Of a stretch of 64,000 bases of DNA, positions 25,456-34,021 are shown piece after piece. The DNA is taken from assembly GCA_024460105.1 (NCBI GenBank), contig JANFXS010000002.1, forward strand, positions 248,001-312,000. Reading direction: 5' to 3'. The position numbers were made by a program, and so were the translations under genes. This stretch comes from Anaerotignum faecicola. Its GTDB lineage: Bacteria; Bacillota; Clostridia; Lachnospirales; Anaerotignaceae. The notes under the pieces were generated by a model, which was given only the letters and a program-made list of their open reading frames with translations, did no database searches and was not told the DNA's origin. How positions within the stretch are numbered: the first letter of the stretch is position 1; every line of letters begins with the position of its first letter.

Positions 25456-26646
25456 TCACTTTTTACAAAGTATTGGATTATCAGCGGCGGCGGCTTTAAT
25501 CCTTCCCAATGCATCTTCAAGCGTCGACCTCGGACACGCGGCGTTTAACCTCAAAAATCCTTCGCCTCCCTTACCAAACTGAACGCCCATACTGCATGCA
25601 ACTTTTGCTTTCCGGACAGTAAAATCAAATAATTCGTCGTCTGTCATGCCGGTATCCCTTGCGTCTATCCAGCATAAATAAGTACACTCCGGCAGGTTCG
25701 GTTTAAAAAACGGAATATTTTCGCGGCAATAATCCCCGATAAACCGCATATTGCCTTCCAGATAGCGTTTCAACTGGGTAAGCCATTCTTCGCCGTGTTC
25801 GTAAGCCGCCATAGTCGCAACAAGGCTGAAACAGTTATTCCGGGCAATATCCATAGCTTTCAGCTGAGTTTCATACGCTTCTTTGCAGACTGTATTCGGA
25901 AAAATAATTGTTGAAGACTGAAGCCCCGCCAAGTTAAAAGTTTTGCTCGGAGCAATACATGTAGTCGTCAGGCTTGCTATCTCGTCCGAAATAGAAGCAA
26001 ACACCGTATGCTTATTGCCAAACAGCATTAAATCGGAATGTATCTCGTCCGAAATTACTTTTATATTGTACTTTACGCAAATATCCCCAACCCTTTTGAG
26101 TTCTTCCCTGCTCCAGCACCTGCCCACAGGATTGTGCGGGTTGCAGAGCAAGAAATATTTTACCCCGTTTTTTGCTTTTTCCTCAAAATCGTCATAGTCC
26201 ATAGTATATCTTCCATGTTCAAAAATCAGCCTGCTCGGCACAATACGGCGGCTGCTGTTTTGAACCAAATCGGTAAACGGGTGATAGACCGGATACTGTA
26301 TAAGTATTTTATCGTTTTCCTGTGTGAACAAATTCAGTATCATACGCATTGCCGGTATAACTCCAGGCGCAAACGCCATTTTATTTACATCCGGCAAATA
26401 TCCGTTTTGCCTCTGCTGCCATTTTGCAATCAGTTTAAAGTATTCCTCAGGGCGGGACGTATATCCGAAAATACCCTGTTCAGCACGTTCCCTGACAGCG
26501 TCGATTATAGGCTGCGCCGTTTTAAAATCCATATCCGCAATCCAAAGCGGAATAACGTCGTTGCTGCCGAAATGCAGATACGCTTCTTCAAATTTAGCGG
26601 CATTATTATTTTTTCTGTCAATTCTTTCGTCAAAGTTATAAATCAT
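25456..26646 (-). CDS. MalY/PatB-type cystathionine beta-lyase (C-S lyase)
   Basis: A 396-residue class I aminotransferase-fold enzyme. IPLWIADMDFKTAQPI is the MalY/PatB opening, LLCNPHNPVGRCWSREEL and VISDEIHSDLML carry the PLP-contacting residues, and the PLP lysine lies in CIAPSKTFNLAGLQ near residue 230. It would cleave cystathionine, cysteine or S-substituted cysteines to a thiol, pyruvate and ammonia. It is the first gene after the sigma-54 promoter at 26727-26742, with about 80 bases of leader. Confidence 0.93.
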   Translation of the reverse strand: MIYNFDERIDRKNNNAAKFEEAYLHFGSNDVIPLWIADMDFKTAQPIIDAVRERAEQGIFGYTSRPEEYFKLIAKWQQRQNGYLPDVNKMAFAPGVIPAMRMILNLFTQENDKILIQYPVYHPFTDLVQNSSRRIVPSRLIFEHGRYTMDYDDFEEKAKNGVKYFLLCNPHNPVGRCWSREELKRVGDICVKYNIKVISDEIHSDLMLFGNKHTVFASISDEIASLTTTCIAPSKTFNLAGLQSSTIIFPNTVCKEAYETQLKAMDIARNNCFSLVATMAAYEHGEEWLTQLKRYLEGNMRFIGDYCRENIPFFKPNLPECTYLCWIDARDTGMTDDELFDFTVRKAKVACSMGVQFGKGGEGFLRLNAACPRSTLEDALGRIKAAAADNPILCKK

Positions 26647-26726
26647 CTTTTTACACCATCCTTCATGCTGACATATTGCTTAAAATATATTGATTATATA
26701 CAAACTACGTAGTTACTTTTTACAAC

Positions 26727-26742
26727 AGCAATAAACATGCCA
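26727..26742 (-). promoter_or_regulatory. Sigma-54 promoter of the sulfur amino acid operon
   Basis: On the minus strand TTGGCATGTTTATTGCT: -24 element TGGCA (complement of 26738-26742), five bases after its T, and -12 element TTGCT (complement of 26727-26731). Spacing of GG and GC is canonical for RpoN. A sigma-54 activator gene is encoded immediately upstream. Confidence 0.88.
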
Positions 26743-26843
26743 AAACAACTTTTCCTTTTTTCTGCATATTTTTCTTTTTTAAATCCTATATTTCCTGTAT
26801 AAAACTATCATTCTCCATATATTCTTCTTTATTACCAAAAAAA

Positions 26844-26907
26844 TAATGGTTATAAAAAATTGGATATTAATAACCATTTAACCATTTTTTACAACCATTT
26901 AACCATT
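26844..26907 (-). promoter_or_regulatory. Repeated activator sites upstream of the sigma-54 promoter
   Basis: AACCATTTAACCATT occurs twice, at 26872-26886 and 26893-26907, exactly 21 bp apart, that is two helical turns. An inverted half site AATGGTTA lies at 26845-26852. The sites are about 100-165 bp upstream of the -24 element and abut the stop codon of the activator gene. This is the layout of enhancer sites for a sigma-54 activator. Confidence 0.75.
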
Positions 26908-26908
26908 T

Positions 26909-28948
26909 TTATATGTAACCTTTATACTTCTTCCCTTTTTCAGTAAGTTTTGTGCCGGCCCTTCCTTTGGCAATAATAATCAGGCCTTCATTTTCAAGCT
27001 CTTTCATTATTCCCCTTACCTGCTGTTCCGATAAAGGAAATCCTTTTTCATAAGATGCGGCCGCAATAGTTTTCCTTCCGGCATGGACACCCTTCCTTTC
27101 GCTTTCAAGCAATATTTCGAGCACCAAATCTTTTTTTATTTCTCCCTTTTTATTTTCCGTTCCATGCACAGACACAGTCCTCAAATTCCTATGCCGCCCT
27201 TCTTTAAGCGCCTCCGGCAGGTCGCTATATCCAACCGTATCCAAATCCGTAAATTTTAAGTATTCCACTATATTCTGCAATTCCCTTACATTTCCGTCCC
27301 AACTATACTGTAAAAACGCCTCCGCCGCTTCTTCGCTCAGCTTAAAATGCGCCCCGCATTTTCGTTTTATTTCCTCCATAATCATAAAAACGTCGTTTCC
27401 TCTTTCCCTCAACGGCGGAATATCAATAGGAAATGTATTTATACGGTAATACAGGTCTTTTCGGAACATGCCCATATCTACCATTTTTCTGATATTTTCG
27501 TTTGAAGCGGCAATAATCCGCACATCTATATTAATGATTTTATTCTCGCCTATCCGCATTACTTCTTTTTCCTGTAAAACCCTCAGAAGCTTTACCTGCA
27601 AGTTAGGGCTCATTCCTTCTATTTCGTCCAAAAATACAGTCCCCATATGAGCATATTCAAAAAGCCCAATCCTGCCTCCCTTTTTCGCCCCTGTAAAAGC
27701 TCCGTCGCCGTATCCGAATAATTCGCTTTCCAACAACGAATCCGGAAGGGCCGCACAGTTTACGGCAACAAACGGCATATTCCGTCTTGCGGAGCTCATA
27801 TGGATCGCATGGGCAAACAGTTCTTTTCCCGTGCCGCTTTCCCCTGTAAGCAGAATCGCCCCGTCTGCCTGCGCCATTCTGCCGGCAATATTTTTGGCTT
27901 TCAGCATTTCCGGGCTTTCTCCGATTATGTCGTCAAACGTATATTTTGCATTACATCCGCGCCCCATCATCTGTGTCCGCATTTTGTGCTGTTTATTTTC
28001 TTCGTCGGAAAAACGCTGTATTAAAAGGAATATTCCCATATATTGTTTATCCCTGATAATCGGAGCAGTCGTTACATTCAAATAGACGCCTTTAATTTTT
28101 ACAAGGTTTGTTTCAGGTTCGGCACACGCGCGCTTCAATATAATATCTTTAAAAAACGGCAGTATTTCATCCGCTTTCCTTCCGACAGCCCAACTTTGTT
28201 CCATCATTAAAATGCGGCCTGCAAGCCGATTAAACGCAAAAATTGTTCCTTCCCCGTCAACACCGATAATACCTTCGTCCACCGCTTCCAGCAGAATCTC
28301 AAATTTATTTTCCATACTGTAACTTTTTGAAGCTAAAGTGTTGGTACTGTAATCTACCTCAGCAAGCGACTGTATATAATCCCTGTATTTTTCACTTTCA
28401 ATAAACTCGGTAAAATCCAGCTTTAATGCAATTTCCAACACTGTGTTTGCAGTAAATACTCTATGTCCGATATCGATTATCCGATTAATCCCTTTCGGCA
28501 CATATCTCCTTTCCCCGGGCGTGATTGCAAGGCCGGTATCCGGGAATTTCTTCATTCCGGGATAACACGGATAAAATTCAATATTTGTAATACCAAATCT
28601 GTTAAGATCCGATATAGTTTCAATCGCCATATTTACGCTCAAATTTACCAGCAGAGCTTTTGTCCCTTTAGGAAAAACAGCCAGTTCCATCAGGCTTTCT
28701 TTCCTGAAAGTAATATTTGACACTACCACTTTAGCCCCCTCGGGAATAAAAGACATTACGTAATCGAACGTATCGGAAGAAGTTGTGGCTACAAGATACA
28801 AATCGGCGGCTATATTATTGTATGATCCTCCTTTTTCAACGCTGAATGTCGATACGCAAATACGCTCTCCAAACAGATCGTAAAGCTGCTCTTTATAAAA
28901 ACTGCCCACTTGCTCAGATATTGTAAATACAGCGATCTCTTTTTTCAT
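26909..28948 (-). CDS. PrpR-type sigma-54-dependent transcriptional activator
   Basis: A 679-residue activator. Residues about 1-200 resemble the PrpR N-terminal ligand-sensing domain, and about 225-340 form a PAS domain (KFEILLEAVDEGIIGVDGEG). About 365-590 form the AAA+ core with Walker A GESGTGKE, the sigma-54 contact loop GAFTGA, Walker B TVFLDEIEG and an arginine finger region ending in WDGNVRELQN. Unlike most family members the C-terminus is not a Fis-type helix-turn-helix but a winged-helix-like stretch (SEQQVRGIMKELENEGLI). The ATG at 28948 is chosen because GGAGGGG precedes it. It probably drives the adjacent lyase operon. Confidence 0.92.
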   Translation of the reverse strand: MKKEIAVFTISEQVGSFYKEQLYDLFGERICVSTFSVEKGGSYNNIAADLYLVATTSSDTFDYVMSFIPEGAKVVVSNITFRKESLMELAVFPKGTKALLVNLSVNMAIETISDLNRFGITNIEFYPCYPGMKKFPDTGLAITPGERRYVPKGINRIIDIGHRVFTANTVLEIALKLDFTEFIESEKYRDYIQSLAEVDYSTNTLASKSYSMENKFEILLEAVDEGIIGVDGEGTIFAFNRLAGRILMMEQSWAVGRKADEILPFFKDIILKRACAEPETNLVKIKGVYLNVTTAPIIRDKQYMGIFLLIQRFSDEENKQHKMRTQMMGRGCNAKYTFDDIIGESPEMLKAKNIAGRMAQADGAILLTGESGTGKELFAHAIHMSSARRNMPFVAVNCAALPDSLLESELFGYGDGAFTGAKKGGRIGLFEYAHMGTVFLDEIEGMSPNLQVKLLRVLQEKEVMRIGENKIINIDVRIIAASNENIRKMVDMGMFRKDLYYRINTFPIDIPPLRERGNDVFMIMEEIKRKCGAHFKLSEEAAEAFLQYSWDGNVRELQNIVEYLKFTDLDTVGYSDLPEALKEGRHRNLRTVSVHGTENKKGEIKKDLVLEILLESERKGVHAGRKTIAAASYEKGFPLSEQQVRGIMKELENEGLIIIAKGRAGTKLTEKGKKYKGYI

Positions 28949-29052
28949 CCGAACCCCTCCAAAAAGCAAGTTTTTTCCCTAAATTTATATTTCAATTATA
29001 CCATAGCCGCATTATAAAAAGAAGAAGGGCAATAAAATGTCCGTTATTAAAG

Positions 29053-29086
29053 AAAAACCCCGGCATTTTTTAACGCCGGAGTTTTT
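29053..29086 (-). terminator. Terminator downstream of the 287-residue gene
   Basis: Minus strand: AAAAACTCCGGCG pairs with GCCGGGGTTTTT around an A-rich loop (arms about 29055-29064 and 29075-29086), followed by T residues. It ends transcripts coming from the 287-residue gene at 29277. Confidence 0.7.
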
Positions 29087-29129
29087 ACATCCTAATTTGG
29101 ATACAATGTTTTTTAGCTTAAACAATTTG

Positions 29130-29266
29130 TTAATTTAAAAATTCACGGACAATTTCAATGGCTTCATCCAAATCGTATTTTTCGCCTGCCGTAAGCAAAC
29201 CTCCAAGGGTTCCGCCATTACAGCCGTTAAACGCAGCATTATAAATTCTTCATCGCCAATATCCTC
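29130..29266 (-). pseudogene. Fragment of an unidentified gene, frameshifted
   Basis: Two frames appear to belong to one former protein tail. The first reads EDIGDEEFIMLRLTAVMAEP and, after a shift around 29196-29206, the second reads GGLLTAGEKYDLDEAIEIV, ending REFLN and a stop at 29130. Both halves have protein-like composition, but neither has a start codon with a ribosome site, and a stop precedes the first. The family is not recognised. The evidence is modest. Confidence 0.35.
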
Positions 29267-29276
29267 TTAAGCAATA

Positions 29277-30140
29277 TTAAACAACTTTAACCAGCTTATA
29301 TTTTTTGCCCGTACACTCTATTCCTTTTAAATTTAAATTTGCCGTATCTGAATTTTTTACGGCAATATATGAGAAATTTGGACTAAAATTTTCAATGGCA
29401 AAATTATACATGTTAATTGTTTCGGTATTTTCAATTACAAGGCGCTGCCGTTCGGGCAAAGGCGGATCTGTTGAAAACGCAAGGAGGATTATATCAAACA
29501 GGTATTTAACCGCCTCTTCAAGCTTAACGTTATATTTTCCCTTGTTTTCAGGATGCGTTATGGTAAATGTATTTTTTTCAGTATGGCTTAAACTAACGGA
29601 AAACCTATAATTGATCCAATAGAAAGGAGTATTTTCTATAACCTTGAAACATACCGTATTGGCTGTATCCAAACTAAATCTGCGTGTACCGCAATATGCC
29701 GCATGCAGTCTCGCAAAATAGAAAGCTTTATTATCGCCTTTAAGAAAGTCATATTCTTCAACAAGTTTTACAGGTATGCTGTTTTCCGTATATTTTGAAT
29801 ATCCCGCTATATATACGCCGCCTTCGTTCGTTATCTCTTTTGAAACCAGGTTTTCGTCTGCATAAAGTTCCACAGCCGTAAAATCAGGAGTTGCTTTATT
29901 CATCATCGCCTCGTTGATTTCACTGCTTGTAAGTTCTTCTTCGCGCACATTATATTTTAAATGATAATCTTTTAAAATATCATAATCCAGAAGGCATATA
30001 ATATCAAGCACAACGCCCTTAGGAAATTCATAGCAGTCAAGCAGTTTGAACTCAAAATTTCCGTAATAAAACGGCATATTTATAACTTTTTTCTTTTCAC
30101 TGCCTGAAAAATCCGGGTTATTTTGAAAATATACAAGCAA
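29277..30140 (-). CDS. Hypothetical protein
   Basis: A 287-residue soluble protein without signal peptide or membrane segment. It begins at a TTG (30140) 8 bases after GGAGG; a later ATG before PFYYGNFEFKLLD is an alternative start. The sequence is rich in aromatic residues and predicted strands and has no motif I recognise. It has a good promoter at 30195-30222 and a terminator beyond the next fragment, so it is a stand-alone gene. No function is proposed. Confidence 0.6.
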   Translation of the reverse strand: MLVYFQNNPDFSGSEKKKVINMPFYYGNFEFKLLDCYEFPKGVVLDIICLLDYDILKDYHLKYNVREEELTSSEINEAMMNKATPDFTAVELYADENLVSKEITNEGGVYIAGYSKYTENSIPVKLVEEYDFLKGDNKAFYFARLHAAYCGTRRFSLDTANTVCFKVIENTPFYWINYRFSVSLSHTEKNTFTITHPENKGKYNVKLEEAVKYLFDIILLAFSTDPPLPERQRLVIENTETINMYNFAIENFSPNFSYIAVKNSDTANLNLKGIECTGKKYKLVKVV

Positions 30141-30194
30141 ATTGCCATCCTCCGCCGCTTATTTTTCATTTAAAGTTTATTATAATTTAATAGC

Positions 30195-30222
30195 ATTATA
30201 CCATAAAATAGAAACATCTTAA
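30195..30222 (-). promoter_or_regulatory. Promoter of the 287-residue gene
   Basis: Minus strand: TTAAGA (30217-30222), a 16-base spacer and a perfect TATAAT (30195-30200). Confidence 0.6.
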
Positions 30223-30461
30223 CGACGCTTCTGCCCGCATCATAAAAATCTAATAGTATTTTGTCATCCGTTTATATTAACAACGATACCGCAGTACGAT
30301 TTATATTGTCAATATAAATTTGATTTTTCATCAATATAAATAAATATTACATCATAAATTCAGTTAATTTTATTAAACCACAGCCAAAATTAGAAATATC
30401 AAAAAATAAAGCGCCGGATATAAAAATATATCCCGCTGTTCGATAAAATTTCATTAAAAAA

Positions 30462-30704
30462 TCACTTAATAAAAAGCCTTCTCGGAAACTTCGTAATTGT
30501 TTCTGCTCCACTTTCTGTTATGCGTATACATTCCGTTATGGCAACCTCATAGCCGTCAAGCCAAAGTCCCGGCATCATATAGAATGTCATATTCGGCTCA
30601 AGCATCGATCTCTCTCCCGGTTTAAAATATATAGTATTCTCCGTCCAAACATTAGGATAAGCGTACCATACAGCATACCCTAATATACGGCTATTTTTAC
30701 AGCC
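30462..30704 (-). pseudogene. M24 family peptidase (Xaa-Pro dipeptidase-like) C-terminal remnant
   Basis: An open stretch of 80 codons ending in a normal stop, with no start codon or ribosome site. It reads in part TIYFKPGERSMLEPNMTFYM, then PGLWLDGYEVAITECIRITE and ends TKFPRRLFIK. This is the C-terminal end of an M24 metallopeptidase (prolidase/ectoine-hydrolase type): LEPNMTF, the PGLW loop and the glutamate in ITE, with the usual FPR-LF ending. The preceding roughly 300 residues, including most metal ligands, are absent; a stop lies directly upstream at 30705. It is a decayed gene. Confidence 0.75.
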
Positions 30705-31230
30705 TCATTTAAATATAGTCAATCTCTATACCAATTTAGGAAAATTAATAGCCATGCCAGTTTTACACATACTTCTTCTTCATTAAATACCGATTCTTTA
30801 AAAACGAATGCCCAAACACATACACAAATACTTTAACAACCAGTTTTTATGTTTATTATATAGTCAGTGTAAATACAAAATTCATTACAGTTTTTAATAA
30901 TCTTTTATATCATGCATTAAATCATTCCATGCAAATATGCATAACAATTCTTTTCTCTTACATTTACATGTAAAAACAGTCCTGTTGCGAAATACTGTAA
31001 TGTAATTTCGCATAAACTTTGTATACTAACGATTGGTTTAAATCTAACGATTTTTATAATCGGAAAAATATTTATTTTTTATTTTAATGTTTTTTTGCAT
31101 ATTTATGCAATTTTACATTAACTTTGAACCCTATATATCAGGCCGCATTTAGTTTTTTTATGCAAAACTGCACATATAGGCGACTATTTATCAATATATT
31201 TGTTTATTTTTTGTTCTTAAAAAATTTATT
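30705..31230. other. Intergenic region with palindromic sites upstream of a sigma-54 promoter
   Basis: It is very AT-rich and non-coding. It contains several palindromes: TGCAAATATGCAT (30930-30942), TGCGAAAT with ATTTCGCA (30986-31012), TGCATATTTATGCA (31096-31109) and TGCAAAACTGCA (31161-31172). They lie roughly 60-300 bp upstream of the sigma-54 promoter at 31231 and may be activator sites. Confidence 0.55.
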
Positions 31231-31246
31231 TGGCACAACTATTGCT
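31231..31246 (+). promoter_or_regulatory. Sigma-54 promoter of the allantoate/carbamoyl amino acid hydrolase gene
   Basis: TGGCAC (31231-31236), five bases, TTGCT (31242-31246): a perfect match to the RpoN consensus. It gives a leader of about 80 bases before the start codon at 31339. Confidence 0.9.
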
Positions 31247-31338
31247 ATATATAACATACATAACAGCAGTGTTCAAAATATATATGTAAATTTTGTATAA
31301 CCAATCAGTATAAGACGATATGAAAGGCGGGAATGTAT

Positions 31339-32607
31339 ATGTACAAATGTAATGCGGCAAGAATGGAAGACAAAATCAAAACATTTTCTAAATTCGGTGA
31401 TGCAGGCCACGGCGGTATAACACGGTATTCACTTTCACCCGAAGCTTTAATGGCAAGGGAAGAGTTTGTTAAACGCATGGAAGCAATCGGCGCAACAATT
31501 GAAACTGACGATCTTGCAAATATGTACGCAACAATCCCCGGCACAGATCCAAACGCTAAAAGGATTGTTATGGGTTCACACTGCGACTCGGTTAAAAACG
31601 GCGGAAACTATGACGGTATACTCGGCGTTATGGGCGCAATGGAAGTTCTCGAGACTGTTGTAGCCGAAGGCATTGAGCATAAACATCCTTTAACGGCAAT
31701 GATCTGGACAAATGAAGAAGGCTCCGAGTTTCCTCCGTGTATGATGTGCTCAGGAATTGTATGTCATGATTATATGCCTGAAAGATTCAGGGATAATTTT
31801 GAGTACAACAAAATGATGGCTTCCAAATCAATCCTGGATCCGGAAATGACTTTTGGCAAGAAACTCTCAACATTTAAATTTAAAGGCGACGCTAAAAACA
31901 GATTAAATCCTGAACAGTACGAAGCAATGTTTGAACTTCATATAGAGCAGGGCCCTATACTTGAAGACGCCGGAAAAAATGTAGGCGTTGTTACATGCGT
32001 TTTAGGACAGATGATTTACAGGGTTAAATTTTACGGATTTGCCGCACATGCGGGCACATTCCCAATGAAAAAACGTCATGATGCATTCCATGCGGCTGCC
32101 GAAGCGCTTTGCTATCTTCATGAAGAAATTGATAAACTCGGCCACGAGGATCTTGTTTATACAACGGGAGAAGTCGTTATACACCCATGTGTAAACACAG
32201 TTATTCCGGATTATTTTGATTTTTCAATCGATGTTCGCCATACACAGCCCGAAGTTCTCGATCAGGTCCGCGAAATACTCTTAAAACTGCCTGAGAAAAA
32301 ATGGCAGGGCTGCGACTGCGAAGTTGTACTCGGCTGGAACCGCGACACAGTTTACTGGAATAAGAAACTTGTTGAATACGTTAGAGAAGCAACCGAAGAA
32401 CTTAATATATCGCATATGGATATTAACTCAGGCGCCGGCCATGATGCGCAGTATGTTTCTTACATGCTTCCTACAACTATGATTTTCGTTCCTTCTGATA
32501 AAGGCCTGTCACACTGTGAGCCTGAACATACGTCTGTTGAACAATGTACAGACGGAGCGTCGGTTATGTTAAATGCCGTATTAAAACTTGATAAACAAGG
32601 ATTATAA
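31339..32607 (+). CDS. Allantoate amidohydrolase / N-carbamoyl-L-amino acid hydrolase family Zn enzyme
   Basis: A 422-residue M20 hydrolase of the allantoate/ureidoglycolate/N-carbamoyl amino acid amidohydrolase group. The signatures are GSHCDSVKNGGNYDGILGV (metal histidine and aspartate), the acidic pair in WTNEEGSEFPP, ELHIEQGPILED, HAGTFPMKKRHD and SGAGHDAQYVS near the C-terminus. It has the usual length. It cleaves a ureido or carbamoyl group to give ammonia, CO2 and an amino or hydroxy acid. The ATG at 31339 is preferred over that at 31333 because GGCGGG lies 7 bases before it. Expression should depend on sigma-54 (promoter at 31231), consistent with use as a nitrogen source. Confidence 0.9.
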   Translation: MYKCNAARMEDKIKTFSKFGDAGHGGITRYSLSPEALMAREEFVKRMEAIGATIETDDLANMYATIPGTDPNAKRIVMGSHCDSVKNGGNYDGILGVMGAMEVLETVVAEGIEHKHPLTAMIWTNEEGSEFPPCMMCSGIVCHDYMPERFRDNFEYNKMMASKSILDPEMTFGKKLSTFKFKGDAKNRLNPEQYEAMFELHIEQGPILEDAGKNVGVVTCVLGQMIYRVKFYGFAAHAGTFPMKKRHDAFHAAAEALCYLHEEIDKLGHEDLVYTTGEVVIHPCVNTVIPDYFDFSIDVRHTQPEVLDQVREILLKLPEKKWQGCDCEVVLGWNRDTVYWNKKLVEYVREATEELNISHMDINSGAGHDAQYVSYMLPTTMIFVPSDKGLSHCEPEHTSVEQCTDGASVMLNAVLKLDKQGL

Positions 32608-32646
32608 TACTATCATCTCATAAAATTACATATTGACTCCGTTATT

Positions 32647-32676
32647 CCGGGCAGATTATAAACTGCCCGGTTTTTT
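32647..32676 (+). terminator. Terminator of the carbamoyl/allantoate hydrolase gene
   Basis: CCGGGCAG (32647-32654) and CTGCCCGG (32663-32670) form an 8-bp stem with an 8-base loop, followed by six T residues. Confidence 0.93.
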
Positions 32677-32816
32677 GTATGTTAAGGAGCATTGCCCGAC
32701 GTATTATTCATTTTATTTAAATATGCGCCCGGCCCGTTTGATTTTATTTATAAAACAAAATTCATAGATCAATTTTAAACCGGCGTTAAAAAATATTGTT
32801 TTAAACCCGAAATAGC

Positions 32817-33076
32817 ATCAGTTTAAAAAAGCATACACGCAGTTTTAACGGGCGTTAGCGGCGAAATAGCCGTATTAAAGCCGTTTGCCGTAGGATCTAC
32901 TGCAACTGCGCGCTTTTGCTTTGCTCTTATGCCTCCAACTCCCGTTAAAAATTTCCGGCCTTACGAAGAAAGAATCCTTATAGATCAATGCGCCGCGTCT
33001 CCTACGTCAAGTATATGCAGCACGGAAGTATGGAAATTTTTTTCCCATGGAGCACTTATTCACTTGTAAACCGAAG
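32817..33076 (-). repeat. Dispersed palindromic repeat, copy D (minus orientation)
   Basis: Read on the minus strand it follows the same order as copy B. It opens with CTTCGGTTTACAAG, then GGAAAAAAATTTCC, GTGCTGCATATACTTGAC, an arm ending GCATAAGAGC, the loop block GATCCTACGGCAAACGG, and the arm GCTATTTCGCCGCTAACGCC, closing with AAACTGAT. The hairpin arms are at 32843-32870 and 32923-32951. No protein frame crosses it. It lies between the hydrolase terminator and the hemerythrin gene. Confidence 0.82.
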
Positions 33077-33169
33077 CCAAGCATGTGCTTTAAACACTAA
33101 GTTATTGCAGTGCAATTAAGCTTTATAAAATCAATAAACATAAAACCATATCGCCCATCCTTACAATAT

Positions 33170-34021
33170 TTATGCCATTTCATCAACAAATACCATAACC
33201 TCAAGCCCGCCGGAGCCTGTATCTATAAACATCCCGTTTATTTCCGTTTCGCTTAATGAATTGTCCAATATAACCGGAGTTTTTATATCGCAATTCACTC
33301 CCTTTTCTGCAAGCTCTATCGACGCTTTTCCACATGATATATTCGTAATTTCACACAGCGCCGACCGCACCATTTCGTCTGCTTCTTCCAATTCCATTGA
33401 AGTTAAAATCCTTATAAGATTTAACGACAGCTCTTTTGAAAATGCAAATACTGCTCTTCCCTTTAAATCCCCGATAATCTCTATTCCTATAAATATATCG
33501 CCTTTAATTCTGTGGTTAACAACTGTTTTATGTATAATTTTTTCGCGGCTGAAACCGGCCATTTTCTCCATTACGTCCATGGCGCTGTCTGAAAAAAGTT
33601 CAACGCACATGTCAAAATGCTTTTCAGCATTTCCCCCTTTATCTCCGGAAACAATTTTTTGATCGGCGTCCGCAACATGATATATGAGCCATGCCGTTAA
33701 ATGCCCTGCAAGTTCTTTCATTGTATGTATATTAAAACCTGTCTTTTCAAGTTCTTTTTCATATACGGCAATTTTTTTTGTAAACTCACGATGCTCAGCC
33801 TTATGCTCTTCTATCCCTTCATACCCAACAGAGGCCTGATATTCCTCCTCGTCTTTAAAGTGGTATACAACGTAATCCTTCAAAAATTTGATAATATTTT
33901 TATAGTCCTCGGCTCCGGCGTTTTCATCAACAGCATGTATTAAATCATTCGTCACACGGAAAAGCTCCATATGCTGCTTGTCAATACGTTCAACCCCTAA
34001 GCTGTAACTGTCCTTCCACAT
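33170..34021 (-). CDS. Bacteriohemerythrin fused to a CheX-like phosphatase domain
   Basis: A 283-residue two-domain protein. Residues 1-125 are a hemerythrin with all expected diiron ligands: H17, H54, E58, H73, H77, H115 and D120. Residues about 140-283 resemble the CheX/CheC/FliY fold: KGDIFIGIEIIGDLKGRAVF, then a helix with the catalytic pattern E..N...G in CEITNISCGKA. CheX dephosphorylates the chemotaxis regulator CheY. The fusion suggests that oxygen or iron state, read by the diiron site, adjusts CheY-P levels; that is inference. There is no membrane segment, and no chemotaxis gene is nearby. Confidence 0.85.
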   Translation of the reverse strand: MWKDSYSLGVERIDKQHMELFRVTNDLIHAVDENAGAEDYKNIIKFLKDYVVYHFKDEEEYQASVGYEGIEEHKAEHREFTKKIAVYEKELEKTGFNIHTMKELAGHLTAWLIYHVADADQKIVSGDKGGNAEKHFDMCVELFSDSAMDVMEKMAGFSREKIIHKTVVNHRIKGDIFIGIEIIGDLKGRAVFAFSKELSLNLIRILTSMELEEADEMVRSALCEITNISCGKASIELAEKGVNCDIKTPVILDNSLSETEINGMFIDTGSGGLEVMVFVDEMA

